NCBI GenBank assembly: GCA_049116315.1
Contig: JAGDZD010000015.1
Span: 1-64,000, forward strand
DNA: 64,000 nucleotides
Direction of reading: 5' to 3'
Source of the DNA: Thalassobius sp049116315
GTDB taxonomy: Bacteria; Pseudomonadota; Alphaproteobacteria; Rhodobacterales; Rhodobacteraceae
The notes beneath the pieces are model-generated. The model was not told the DNA's origin. It saw nothing but the letters and a program-made list of their open reading frames with translations, and did no database searches. Each line of letters starts with the position of its first letter. Position 1 is the first letter of the stretch. Below, piece by piece: positions 25,547 through 34,343 of the stretch. A program made the position numbers and the translations under genes.

Positions 25547-26544
25547 CGACGCAGGAGAAAACTCCCGGAACTTCGGCGCCGTCCATGCCATCCAAGTTCA
25601 ACTGGTCCCTGATTACCAAAAACGGCGGCGTATTCGCCCTGTTGGTGATCTTACTGTTCAACATCCTGATCACACCCAACTTCCTGCATCCGCAAACTCT
25701 GTTTGTGAACATCAGTCAGGTGGCCACAATTGCGATTGTGGCTGTTGGAATGACATTGGTGATTGCCACTGGCGGCATCGACCTCAGCGTTGGGGCCATC
25801 ATGGCCCTTTCGGGGGCTTTGGCACCGCTTATCTTTACCTCTGATTTTGCGGCGGCAAACCCGCAACTTGGGTTGGCGCTGTCAATTGTGGTGCCCATTT
25901 TGGTTGCCCTGCTGTGCGGGGTGTTCAATGGCGCACTGGTGAGCTTGCTGAATGTCCAACCCATTGTTGCGACGTTGATCTTCTTCATCTCTGGACGCGG
26001 CATTGCTTTGGTGTTGACCAACGGCAACCTGCAAACCTTTAACCACGACGCCTTTAGCTATCTTGGCACAGGCAAGATCCTCGGACTTCCGTTCCAGGGC
26101 TGGTTGGTACTGGTTATTGCGATCGCCGTCTGGTGGCTGGTGTCCTACACAATCTTTGGACGTCAACTTTTGGCCGTAGGTGGCAATGAACGCGCCGCCA
26201 AACTGTCGGGTGTGCCCGTCAATCGGGTCAAAATCGGAGCCTATGTCATCTGTGCCGGCCTGTCAGGTTTGGCGGGATTGATTGTGGTTGCCATCAACTC
26301 AGCGTCGGATGCTGCACGCATCGGCAATTTGATGGAGCTTGACGCGATTGCAGCGGCGGTTGTCGGCGGCACCCTATTGCAAGGCGGCAAGGCCCCCATT
26401 TTTGGCGCCATCCTTGGCGCGGTGATCATCCAGTTGGTCAAATACACTCTGCTTGCCAACGGCGTGGCCGATGAGGTCGCTCTGATCGCCAAGGCCGGGA
26501 TCATCATCCTAGCCGTTTACGTTCAACAAGCGCGGAAGGAATAA
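25543..26544 (+). CDS. ytfT: Sugar ABC importer, permease (YtfT-like)
   Basis: Inner-membrane permease of 333 residues, PF02653-type, with about ten hydrophobic segments starting near residue 28. The motif GMTLVIATGGIDLSVGAIMALSG is the hallmark of ribose-class permeases, and AVGGNERAAKLSGVPVNRVK is the cytoplasmic loop that contacts the ATPase. It overlaps the ATPase gene by four bases and is followed within five bases by a second permease; the two should pair as a heterodimer. Confidence 0.92.
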   Translation: MTTQEKTPGTSAPSMPSKFNWSLITKNGGVFALLVILLFNILITPNFLHPQTLFVNISQVATIAIVAVGMTLVIATGGIDLSVGAIMALSGALAPLIFTSDFAAANPQLGLALSIVVPILVALLCGVFNGALVSLLNVQPIVATLIFFISGRGIALVLTNGNLQTFNHDAFSYLGTGKILGLPFQGWLVLVIAIAVWWLVSYTIFGRQLLAVGGNERAAKLSGVPVNRVKIGAYVICAGLSGLAGLIVVAINSASDAARIGNLMELDAIAAAVVGGTLLQGGKAPIFGAILGAVIIQLVKYTLLANGVADEVALIAKAGIIILAVYVQQARKE

Positions 26545-26549
26545 GCCCG

Positions 26550-27542
26550 ATGCTTGATACTACAGCTTTTGATCTACGCAAATATCTGCGCGGAAACACC
26601 CATACGCTAAGTGTCTGGGTGGCCCTCTTTGCCCTGATTTTATTTGGGCTGATGCGGTATGATAACTTTGGAGGGGCCTATAACTTTTCGTCCTTCTTGA
26701 ACTACAACGCGATGTTCATCGTCATTGCTTTGGGCATGTGTTTTGTGATCATGACCGGCGGCATCGATTTGTCTGTTGGATCGGTTGCGGCCTTCACTTC
26801 GGTGGTGGCGGCCTATCTTTCGCCCTATGGCATTCAAGTTGCGCTGCCCGGCGCAGTTGCTGCGGGTCTGGCCATTGGCGCCCTCAACGCGTTCTTTATC
26901 GTCGTGATGCGCATTCCCCCATTTATCGCCACTTTGGCGACGATGCTGGGGGCCAAAGGTGGCGCATTGGTCATTTCGGGGGCGCAAACGATTTCGATTG
27001 ACTGGTCCTCCAACTTTACCAAGCTTGGCCTTGAACTGGCCTTGGGCATCCTGCCTTGGACCATTGTCATCACCTTTATCGTTGCTGTGCTGCTGTGGCT
27101 TGTGCTTGAACATACATCGCTGGGACGGACCGTTCTGGCCTTGGGTGGCGGCGAAGATGCCAGCACCATGATGGGCCTCAGCGTGACGCGTGCCAAAGTC
27201 TTTGTCTATATGCTCAGCGGTGGCTGCGCAGGCATGGCAGGCTTGTTCTTGGCCTCAGGCTTTGGGGCGGGACAACCGCTTGAGGGCATTGGCTGGGAGC
27301 TTTCGGCGATTGCGTCAGTTGTGGTTGGCGGTACGCTGCTCACGGGTGGCATGGGCTCGATCCCTGCCACTGTGGCTGGTGCGTTGTTGCTGGGCCTTGT
27401 ATTCAATATTCTAAACTTCGAAAACGGACGTGGTGTGATCAGCCTAAGCGCCTATTGGCAAATGGTTATTCGTGGTGCCTTCTTGTTCGCAGTCATTGTG
27501 TTCCAAAGCCGCATTGCGGGTGCGGGGAAAAAGGGAGCTTAA
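26550..27542 (+). CDS. yjfF: Sugar ABC importer, permease (YjfF-like)
   Basis: Second permease of the importer, 330 residues and about ten membrane segments, with the ribose-class motif GMCFVIMTGGIDLSVGSVAAF and the coupling loop ALGGGEDASTMMGLSVTRAK. The presence of two different permeases, in this order, is the arrangement of the galactofuranose importer rather than of ribose importers, which use one. AAGGA lies upstream of its ATG. It ends three bases before the enolase-superfamily gene. Confidence 0.9.
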   Translation: MLDTTAFDLRKYLRGNTHTLSVWVALFALILFGLMRYDNFGGAYNFSSFLNYNAMFIVIALGMCFVIMTGGIDLSVGSVAAFTSVVAAYLSPYGIQVALPGAVAAGLAIGALNAFFIVVMRIPPFIATLATMLGAKGGALVISGAQTISIDWSSNFTKLGLELALGILPWTIVITFIVAVLLWLVLEHTSLGRTVLALGGGEDASTMMGLSVTRAKVFVYMLSGGCAGMAGLFLASGFGAGQPLEGIGWELSAIASVVVGGTLLTGGMGSIPATVAGALLLGLVFNILNFENGRGVISLSAYWQMVIRGAFLFAVIVFQSRIAGAGKKGA

Positions 27543-27545
27543 TTT

Positions 27546-28646
27546 ATGGCAACGATTGCCAAAATCGACGTTCAGATCTTTGACGTCCCACTGGCAGAGG
27601 TTCTGTCAGATGCCAAACATGGCGATCACACGCATTTCGAGCTTGTGACTGCAACTGTCCACTTGGACGATGGGACCTCCGGCACCGGCTACACCTATAC
27701 AGGTGGCAAAGGTGGCCGCGCCATTGTGGCGATGATCGAACATGATCTTTCAGGCTTCCTGATTGGCAAAGACGCCACTGATGTTGAGGCGTTGTATGAC
27801 GCGATGCAGTGGCACGTTCACTATGTTGCACGCGGTGGCATCGCCTCGTTTGCGATTTCTGCGGTGGATATCGCGCTTTGGGATTTGCGCTGCAAAGCCA
27901 AGGGCGAACCACTGTGGAAAGTACTGGGGGGCACCAGCAATACATGCCGCGCTTATGCCGGCGGCATCGACCTGAACTTCCCTTTGCCCAAACTGCTGAA
28001 CTCGATCCAAGGGTATCTGGACCGCGGCTTTAACGGCGTAAAGATCAAGATCGGCCAACCAACACTGGACGAAGATATCGCGCGCATCAAGGCTGTGCGC
28101 GAACTGATTGGCCCAGATGTCACCTTTATGGTGGATGCCAATTACTCGATGAGTGTTGACGAAGCGATCACTGCGGCCAAGGCTTTTGAACGCTATGATC
28201 TGACTTGGTTCGAAGAGCCAACCATCCCTGACGATTACAAAGGCTTTGGCAAAATTGCCGACAGCACCAGCATTCCTTTGGCAATGGGTGAAAACCTGCA
28301 CACCATCCACGAGTTTGAATATGCGGTTGATCAAGCCAAGCTTGGGTTCCTACAGCCTGACGCATCCAACTGTGGTGGGATCACCGGCTGGATGCAGGTG
28401 GCGAAACTCAGCCAGCAACACAATATTCCAGTGTGTTCACACGGCATGCAAGAGCTGCACGTCAGCTTGGTCAGTGCGCAACCCAACGCGGGATGGATCG
28501 AAGTACACTCTTTCCCAATTGATGAATATACAACCCGCCCATTGGTTGTTAAAAATTGTCAAGCTGTCGCATCCGATGAGCCAGGTATTGGCGTCACATT
28601 TGACTGGGACAAACTCAACAAAGCACACAAGGAAATGCACTCATGA
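27546..28646 (+). CDS. Enolase-superfamily acid-sugar dehydratase/racemase, mandelate racemase group
   Basis: 366-residue enzyme with the full mandelate-racemase-group active site. K166-x-K168 in VKIKIG; metal ligands D197 (MVDAN), E223 (WFEEP) and E249 (MGENL); and the D272 (QPDASN) and H299 (CSHGM) dyad. Most members dehydrate aldonic or aldaric acids to 2-keto-3-deoxy acids. With a KDG kinase and a KduD-like enzyme nearby, an acid-sugar dehydratase is the best reading. Which sugar acid it takes cannot be read from the sequence. GGGAG precedes the ATG. Confidence 0.88.
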   Translation: MATIAKIDVQIFDVPLAEVLSDAKHGDHTHFELVTATVHLDDGTSGTGYTYTGGKGGRAIVAMIEHDLSGFLIGKDATDVEALYDAMQWHVHYVARGGIASFAISAVDIALWDLRCKAKGEPLWKVLGGTSNTCRAYAGGIDLNFPLPKLLNSIQGYLDRGFNGVKIKIGQPTLDEDIARIKAVRELIGPDVTFMVDANYSMSVDEAITAAKAFERYDLTWFEEPTIPDDYKGFGKIADSTSIPLAMGENLHTIHEFEYAVDQAKLGFLQPDASNCGGITGWMQVAKLSQQHNIPVCSHGMQELHVSLVSAQPNAGWIEVHSFPIDEYTTRPLVVKNCQAVASDEPGIGVTFDWDKLNKAHKEMHS

Positions 28647-29683
28647 GCGCTGAAACAATCACAGCGGCCTTCTATCGCGGCGACAAAAGCTTTGCCGTGG
28701 AACAGATCCCTGCCCAGACTCCGAAAGCTGGCGAAGCCACCATTCGCATTGCCTATTGCGGCATCTGCGGCACAGATATGCATGTCTACCATGGCAACAT
28801 GGACGGCCGTGTTGGTCTGAACCGGATTGTCGGACACGAGATGTCTGGCGTTCTGGAAAGCGTTGGCGAAGGTGTAACCAACGTCAAAGTCGGCCAGAAA
28901 GTTGTTGTGCGTCCGTTGGATCACTGCGGCGATTGCCCAGCCTGTAACGCCGGCAACGAGCACATCTGTCACAATCTGAAATTCCTTGGGCTCGACACTG
29001 ATGGGGCGATGCAGGAACTGTGGACCGTGCCGGCACACACGCTGCACGTTCTGCCTGACGATCTGCGTCTGGACCATGCCGCGCTGATCGAACCGGTTGC
29101 GGTCGCTTGCCACGACGTGCGTCTGTCCGAGCTGAAAGAAGGCGAAGATGTTGTTGTGATCGGTGGCGGCCCAATCGGTATTTTGGTGGCCATGGTGGCA
29201 CGCGATGCTGGTGGTAAGGTTGTTATTTCCGAGGTGAACCCAAGCCGTCTGGCGATTGCCCAAAAGCTTGGCTTTGACACCATCAACCCGATCGAACAGG
29301 ATCTGCCTGCGGAGATCAACAAGCGCACCAACTCTAAAGGCGCCGAAGTGGTCTTTGAGGTGTCCGGCACCCAACCCGGTGTTGACGCTATGACCACGGT
29401 TGCGGCCTCTAAGGCCCGTCTGGTGATGGTTGCGATCCATGCGACCAAACCATCGGTTGATCTGTTCCAATTCTTCTGGCGCGAGCTGAAGTTGATCGGC
29501 GTGCGCGTCTATGAACCCGAAGATTACGAAAAAGCGATCAGCGTGATCGCAAGCGGCGGTGTTGATGCGGACACAGTGATCACTGATGTGAGCCCACTGT
29601 CAGACATCCAAGCCGCATTTGAAGCGCTGGATAGCAGCCCCACAGCAATGAAAAGCCTGATCAAGGTTGGAGATATTAAATGA
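28643..29683 (+). CDS. Zinc-dependent alcohol dehydrogenase (MDR family)
   Basis: 346-residue medium-chain dehydrogenase. Catalytic zinc ligands in YCGICGTD and GHEMSG, structural zinc cysteines in CGDCPACNAGNEHIC, and the NAD site VIGGGPIGILVAMVA. Relatives oxidise polyols, threonine or sugar acids at a secondary alcohol, for example L-idonate, L-gulonate or L-galactonate 5-dehydrogenase. It overlaps both neighbours by four bases, so enolase-superfamily enzyme, ADH and SDR are translated as a unit and probably act in sequence. Confidence 0.9.
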   Translation: MSAETITAAFYRGDKSFAVEQIPAQTPKAGEATIRIAYCGICGTDMHVYHGNMDGRVGLNRIVGHEMSGVLESVGEGVTNVKVGQKVVVRPLDHCGDCPACNAGNEHICHNLKFLGLDTDGAMQELWTVPAHTLHVLPDDLRLDHAALIEPVAVACHDVRLSELKEGEDVVVIGGGPIGILVAMVARDAGGKVVISEVNPSRLAIAQKLGFDTINPIEQDLPAEINKRTNSKGAEVVFEVSGTQPGVDAMTTVAASKARLVMVAIHATKPSVDLFQFFWRELKLIGVRVYEPEDYEKAISVIASGGVDADTVITDVSPLSDIQAAFEALDSSPTAMKSLIKVGDIK

Positions 29684-30450
29684 GCGTCCTTTCAAGTTTT
29701 GATCTGACAGGCAAAACGGCCCTCGTCACCGGTTGTAAGCGCGGCATCGGCCGTGGCATGGCCGAAGCGTTGGCCCAAGCCGGTGCCAACATTGTGGGTG
29801 TCAGCGCCTCGTTGGAACTGTCAGGCAGCAAAGTGTCTCAAGCGGTCGAAGCTTTGGGGCGCAGCTTTAAAGCCTACCAATGTGATTTCTCTGATCGCAA
29901 AAGCGTTCTGGATTTCGTCGCTCAGCTGGAAAAAGACGGCATCGAGCCTGATATTCTGGTCAACAACGCTGGCACCATCAAGCGCGCCCCAGCCGCCGAG
30001 CATTCGGATGAGTTCTGGGACGAAGTGATCGAAGTGAACCTGTCAGCGCAATTCGTCCTGTCGCGCGCCATCGGTGGCGGCATGGTCAAACGCGGCTCTG
30101 GCAAGATCATCTTCACCGCTTCGCTGCTGTCGTTCCAAGGTGGCATCACCGTACCGGGCTATGCGGCCTCTAAGGGCGGCATCGCTCAGTTGACCAAAGC
30201 CTTGTCCAACGAGTGGGCTGGCAAAGGCGTCAACGTGAACGCAATTGCTCCGGGGTATATCGCCACCGATAACACCCAAGCTCTGCAAGATGATCCGGCG
30301 CGCTCGAAATCCATTCTGGAACGCATCCCACAAGGGCGTTGGGGCACACCAGAAGATTTTGCAGGCCCAATCGTATTCCTTGCGTCCGGCGCATCGAACT
30401 ACGTGAATGGCGAATTGTTGGTCGTAGATGGCGGTTGGATGGGGCGCTAG
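29680..30450 (+). CDS. kduD: KduD-like SDR, 2-dehydro-3-deoxy-D-gluconate 5-dehydrogenase type
   Basis: 256-residue SDR closely resembling KduD. TGCKRGIGRGMAEALAQAG binds NAD, NNAGTIKRAPA follows, and the catalytic Tyr/Lys are Y161 and K165 (YAASK). The stretches LLSFQGGITVPGY, NAIAPGYIATDNTQAL and IPQGRWGTPEDF are diagnostic for the group. KduD interconverts KDG and its 5-dehydro form, consistent with the kdgK gene in the opposing operon. Last gene of the operon, followed by a terminator. Confidence 0.87.
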   Translation: MSVLSSFDLTGKTALVTGCKRGIGRGMAEALAQAGANIVGVSASLELSGSKVSQAVEALGRSFKAYQCDFSDRKSVLDFVAQLEKDGIEPDILVNNAGTIKRAPAAEHSDEFWDEVIEVNLSAQFVLSRAIGGGMVKRGSGKIIFTASLLSFQGGITVPGYAASKGGIAQLTKALSNEWAGKGVNVNAIAPGYIATDNTQALQDDPARSKSILERIPQGRWGTPEDFAGPIVFLASGASNYVNGELLVVDGGWMGR

Positions 30451-30510
30451 TCGCTTAGCACGTCGCTGTACGGCTCGACTTCTCCCATAGCACCTACTGA
30501 AAACCGCAAC

Positions 30511-30550
30511 CTCAAGCGCTGGCTCTTTGGATCCAGCGCTTGAGTGTTTT
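30511..30550. terminator. Terminator between convergent kduD and thuB
   Basis: Twelve-base perfect arms CTCAAGCGCTGG (30511-30522) and CCAGCGCTTGAG (30533-30544), 10-base loop, followed by TGTTTT on the plus strand. The minus-strand side has no clear T run but could still use the stem. Confidence 0.8.
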
Positions 30551-30569
30551 CAGAGACTGTTTCGCCCAT

Positions 30570-31610
30570 TTACGTGCCTGACAGCTCTACCTCTGACAAA
30601 AGTTTCTGCAACTCGGCTCCCCGTTCGAAATCTGGCGTGCCGCTGCCTTGTCCGCGAATGGCGGCAATGAATTTCTGATAGACCGTATCCACCGGATCAA
30701 GCGCCACCTCATGCCACGTCTGGCTTTCAAGATCTGGTGCCAAACAGGCATTCAACCGGCTTTCTCCTTTCTCAAAGAACACCTCAAGCCCACCGGTAAC
30801 ACCGTAGATCCGCAAGCGCAGATCATTGTGGTGACCCGAAGCAAATCGCGTCGCCGAGATCGTGCCCAAGGCCCCATTTTCACACTGCAAATGCATGACG
30901 AAACTATCGTTTGCATCCAAAGGGTATTCCCCGATCTGATCATTTGGGGCCTTGTGAAACGTGTGCAGCTTTGCTGAATGGCTGGTTGGCATCGCGCCGA
31001 TCACAAAGGTCGCAAAGTCGATGATGTGAATGCCCACATCCCCCAACACCCCTTTGGACCCATGCCGAGAGGACAGGCGCCACAGCCATGTGCTTTCGCT
31101 TTTCCAATCTCCCCAGGCGGGTTGGGTCAGCCAGCTTTGCAGATAGGACGCTTCGAAATGGCGTACCGCACCGATGGCGCCTTCGGCCACCATTTGCGCC
31201 GCCTTTTGCAAAGCAGGCCCATCGCGGTAGCTGAGGTTGATCATATTCACGACACCCGCTTGCGCCGCCACATCCGCCATTTCACGGGCATCATCATATG
31301 TTGCCGCCAGTGGTTTTTCGCACAACACATGCTTGCCTGCCCGCAAGAACGGCAAAGAGGTTGCGTGATGCGCCGCGTCGGGCGTGACATTGGACACCCC
31401 GTCAAATGCACCCCACTCAAGCAGCGCCTCAATCGAGGTAAAGGCATGGGCGATGTCATGCTCTTTGCAGAACGCCGCCAGAACGTCAGGCCGGGTATCA
31501 ACCGCAGCCACAAGGCTGGCGTCTGGGTTGGCCTTATAGGCCGCCACATGGGATCGCGCCATCGTGCCCGTGCCGACGATCGCAACACGCGTTGGGGTCT
31601 TGGTGGTCAT
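30570..31610 (-). CDS. thuB: ThuB-like Gfo/Idh/MocA oxidoreductase
   Basis: 346-residue NAD(P)-dependent sugar dehydrogenase. N-terminal Rossmann motif VAIVGTGTMARSH, then the family Lys in LCEKPLA, and GVLGDVGIHIIDFATFV in the C-terminal beta domain with the His usually involved in catalysis. In Sinorhizobium and Agrobacterium the thuEFGKAB operon ends with thuA-thuB, as here; those proteins oxidise trehalose and similar disaccharides to 3-keto sugars. ATG 31610 follows GGAG. Last gene of the leftward operon. Confidence 0.88.
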   Translation of the reverse strand: MTTKTPTRVAIVGTGTMARSHVAAYKANPDASLVAAVDTRPDVLAAFCKEHDIAHAFTSIEALLEWGAFDGVSNVTPDAAHHATSLPFLRAGKHVLCEKPLAATYDDAREMADVAAQAGVVNMINLSYRDGPALQKAAQMVAEGAIGAVRHFEASYLQSWLTQPAWGDWKSESTWLWRLSSRHGSKGVLGDVGIHIIDFATFVIGAMPTSHSAKLHTFHKAPNDQIGEYPLDANDSFVMHLQCENGALGTISATRFASGHHNDLRLRIYGVTGGLEVFFEKGESRLNACLAPDLESQTWHEVALDPVDTVYQKFIAAIRGQGSGTPDFERGAELQKLLSEVELSGT

Positions 31611-31630
31611 GGTATTCTCCAATTCGCGCC

Positions 31631-32416
31631 TTAGCGGAAGCCTTCTTCGCCAGCCTGATGCAAACGCGGACCGCGTTCTTCGATGGGCTCTAGGGCTTGA
31701 TCTACGGGGACATTTGGCGCGGCATGCACGTCTTGAACGCGCGGGGCTGGGTTGTGGGCCCAATGCACGGCGTTCTTCAGGACTTGCTGCACATTGCCAT
31801 CAAAATAGGTGGGGTAGGTTTCGTGGCCCGGACGGAAATAGAACACGTTGCCTGCACCCCGTTTGTAAGTCAGGCCAGACCGAAATACCTCGCCGCCTGC
31901 GAACCAGCTGATGAACACGGTTTCCAGTGGTTCAGGCACCCCAAAGGGTTCGCCATACATCTCTTCGTGTTCCAGCTCAAAATGATCTGGAAGCCCCGCC
32001 GCGATCGGGTGATTGCGCGATGTCACCCAAAGGCGTTCGCGCTCCCCTGCTTCGCGCCAAGTCAAATTACAGGCCGTGCCCATCAGCTTTTTGAACGGCT
32101 TCGAGAAATGCGCCGAATGCAGGAACAAGATGCCCATGCCTCCGTTCACTGCGGTACAGACCCGTTCTGCCACTTCGTCGGAAACGTCGCCATGCGCGGC
32201 GTGGCCCCACCACAGCAACACATCTGTCTGCGCCAGACGTTCTGCGCTGAGCCCGTGTTCTGGGTCCTGCAACACTGCGGTCGTCGCCGAAATGTCTTTA
32301 TCTTGGTTCAACGCATCGGCAATACATTTATGCATTCCCCCGGGATAAAGATCGGCCACAATTTGGTTCTTTTGCTCGTGGACGTTTTCGCCCCAAACGA
32401 CGGTTCTGATGGTCAT
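31631..32416 (-). CDS. thuA: ThuA-family trehalose utilisation protein
   Basis: 261-residue ThuA protein with a class I glutamine-amidotransferase-like fold. Visible landmarks are VVWGENVHE at the start, DVLLWWGHAAHGDVSD, GILFLHSAHFSKPFKKLMG and FYFRPGHETYPTYFD. ThuA works with ThuB in turning trehalose-type disaccharides into 3-keto derivatives; the exact reaction is less clear than for ThuB. ATG 32416 has GGAAA upstream; an ATG at 32428 is an alternative. 20 bases separate it from thuB. Confidence 0.9.
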   Translation of the reverse strand: MTIRTVVWGENVHEQKNQIVADLYPGGMHKCIADALNQDKDISATTAVLQDPEHGLSAERLAQTDVLLWWGHAAHGDVSDEVAERVCTAVNGGMGILFLHSAHFSKPFKKLMGTACNLTWREAGERERLWVTSRNHPIAAGLPDHFELEHEEMYGEPFGVPEPLETVFISWFAGGEVFRSGLTYKRGAGNVFYFRPGHETYPTYFDGNVQQVLKNAVHWAHNPAPRVQDVHAAPNVPVDQALEPIEERGPRLHQAGEEGFR

Positions 32417-32490
32417 GACAGTTTCCATATTTAAATCGTGAGGTGCGACACAGACGGGAGGCCCCCTGCCCGCACCTCACATGCGGAGGA

Positions 32491-33498
32491 TTAGCGTATA
32501 GGTTTTTCGTCTGCGCCAAAGCGATGGATATGCTCTGGAACAGGTCTAACAGATATTTCTTGGCCCAGCTTCAGCGCTAGTTTTCCGGGTTGGCGCACCA
32601 CAAGCGGCTCTTCGGCCCCGATTTCAACAAAGACAAAGTTATCGGATCCAAGATCTTCGGCGTGAATGATTTTGCCGTGCCACTGGCCAGCTTTGGGATC
32701 GACAATTTCCAGGTGTTCAGCGCGGATACCCAATGTTGTGCAATCATGCGCGGCCGCAATCGCCCCCCCCAAGAAGTTCATCTTCGGCGAGCCGATAAAT
32801 CCAGCCACAAACAGCGAGTTTGGTGAATCATAAAGTTCAGCTGGGGTGCCAACCTGTTCCACTTGACCATCGCGCAACACGCAAATCCGATCCGCCAATG
32901 TCATGGCTTCGACCTGATCGTGGGTGACATAGACCATGGTCACGCCATCCATCTCGTGGTGCAGGCGCGCAATCTCTAGCCGGGTTTGAACCCGCAGCGC
33001 CGCATCCAAGTTCGACAAAGGTTCGTCAAATAGGAACACCCGTGGATTACGCACAATCGCCCGGCCGATTGCGACCCGTTGGCGTTGCCCACCCGACAGT
33101 TGCTTGGGCAGGCGATCCAACAGGTGATCAATCTGCAGCATCTTAGCCGCTTCGGTCACGCGCGCCTTCATTTCCTCTTTGCTGGTGTCCGCCAACTTGA
33201 GGCCAAAGGCCATGTTATCAAAGACCTTCATATGCGGATAAAGCGCATAGGATTGGAACACCATCGAGATACCGCGCTTGGATGGGATCACGTTGTTGAC
33301 GCGTTCTGCGTCAAACATCATGTCGCCATCTGTGATGGTCTCTAGCCCCGATATCAGGCGTAATAGGGTCGATTTTCCGCACCCTGATGGCCCAACAAAG
33401 ACCATAAACTCACCTTGCTTGATATCGAGGTCAATGCCCTTGATCACTTCGACTGCGCCATAGGACTTGCGCAGATTGCGGAGTTGAATATTTGCCAT
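32491..33498 (-). CDS. thuK: Trehalose/disaccharide ABC importer, ATPase
   Basis: 335-residue ATPase of the MalK/UgpC class. Walker A GPSGCGKST (residues 36-44), Q-loop FQSYALYPHM, signature LSGGQRQRVAIGRA, Walker B VFLFDEPLSNLD, switch His in VTHDQVEAM. A C-terminal TOBE/OB regulatory domain follows from about residue 240 (LGIRAEHLE). ATG 33498 gives the standard MalK-like start; upstream codons are atypical. It energises the ThuFG permease. Confidence 0.92.
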   Translation of the reverse strand: MANIQLRNLRKSYGAVEVIKGIDLDIKQGEFMVFVGPSGCGKSTLLRLISGLETITDGDMMFDAERVNNVIPSKRGISMVFQSYALYPHMKVFDNMAFGLKLADTSKEEMKARVTEAAKMLQIDHLLDRLPKQLSGGQRQRVAIGRAIVRNPRVFLFDEPLSNLDAALRVQTRLEIARLHHEMDGVTMVYVTHDQVEAMTLADRICVLRDGQVEQVGTPAELYDSPNSLFVAGFIGSPKMNFLGGAIAAAHDCTTLGIRAEHLEIVDPKAGQWHGKIIHAEDLGSDNFVFVEIGAEEPLVVRQPGKLALKLGQEISVRPVPEHIHRFGADEKPIR

Positions 33499-33509
33499 GT
33501 GAAGGACCT

Positions 33510-34343
33510 TTAGCCTTTGACGCCACCAGCCGTCAGGCCAGCCACGATTTTGCGTTGGAAGATGAGGACAAGGACGACAAGCGGGAAGGTGACAAGCACC
33601 GACGCGGCCATGATTGTGCCCCAAGGGGTCTCAAATTCAGAGGCACCAGACAGCATTGCAATGGCCACGGGCACAGTGCGTTGTGTCTCGGATGCGGTGA
33701 AGGTGAGCGAAAACAAAAACTCGTTCCACGCGCCGATAAAGGCCAACAAACCGGTGGTCACCAATGCGGGCCACAACAACGGCATGAAAACCTGTGTGAT
33801 GATCACCCACGGCGTGGCCCCATCGACAATGGCCGCCTCCTCGATCTCTACCGGCAGCTCACGCATGAAGGTTGTCAGAACCCAAACCGTGAACGGCAAC
33901 GTAAAGATCGTATAGCTCAGCACCATCGCCCACGGGGTGTTGTAGATCCCCAAAAACCGCACCAATTCAAACAGCCCAGCCAACACGGCAATCTGTGGGA
34001 ACATCGACACCGCAAGGATTGTCATCAACAACAACCCCCGGCCACGAAACCGCACCCGCGCCAAGGCATAAGACGCGGTCACTGCCAAGAAGAGCGCAAA
34101 CGCCACCGTTGTTGAGGCAATGAAGATCGAGTTCAAAACGTTGCGCGGAAACTGGCGCCCGTTCAAAACGGCGATGTAGTTGTCCAGATCGAACGAGGTT
34201 GGGAAATAGTCAACTTCGAACAGGGCCGTGCCCGATTTAAAGCTGGTGATGATCGCATAATAGAACGGGAACACCGATATCACGACGATGCTGATCACGG
34301 CGAAATAGAACGCAGACTTTTTAACGTAGTCTAGGAAAGTCAT
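33510..34343 (-). CDS. thuG: Trehalose/disaccharide ABC importer, permease ThuG-like
   Basis: 277-residue MalG-type permease with six hydrophobic segments. The coupling-helix EAA motif reads EIEEAAIVDGATPW, and the C-terminal part ends with a MalG-like QRKIVAGLTAGGVKG. ATG 34343 has GGAGGAAAA upstream and overlaps the thuF stop by four bases, which argues against the longer open frame. Confidence 0.92.
   Translation of the reverse strand: MTFLDYVKKSAFYFAVISIVVISVFPFYYAIITSFKSGTALFEVDYFPTSFDLDNYIAVLNGRQFPRNVLNSIFIASTTVAFALFLAVTASYALARVRFRGRGLLLMTILAVSMFPQIAVLAGLFELVRFLGIYNTPWAMVLSYTIFTLPFTVWVLTTFMRELPVEIEEAAIVDGATPWVIITQVFMPLLWPALVTTGLLAFIGAWNEFLFSLTFTASETQRTVPVAIAMLSGASEFETPWGTIMAASVLVTFPLVVLVLIFQRKIVAGLTAGGVKG

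Noticed and set aside
31564..31911. 115-codon plus-strand frame across the thuA-thuB junction
   Set aside because: It is antisense to two well-supported genes and has no ribosome site or homology pattern.
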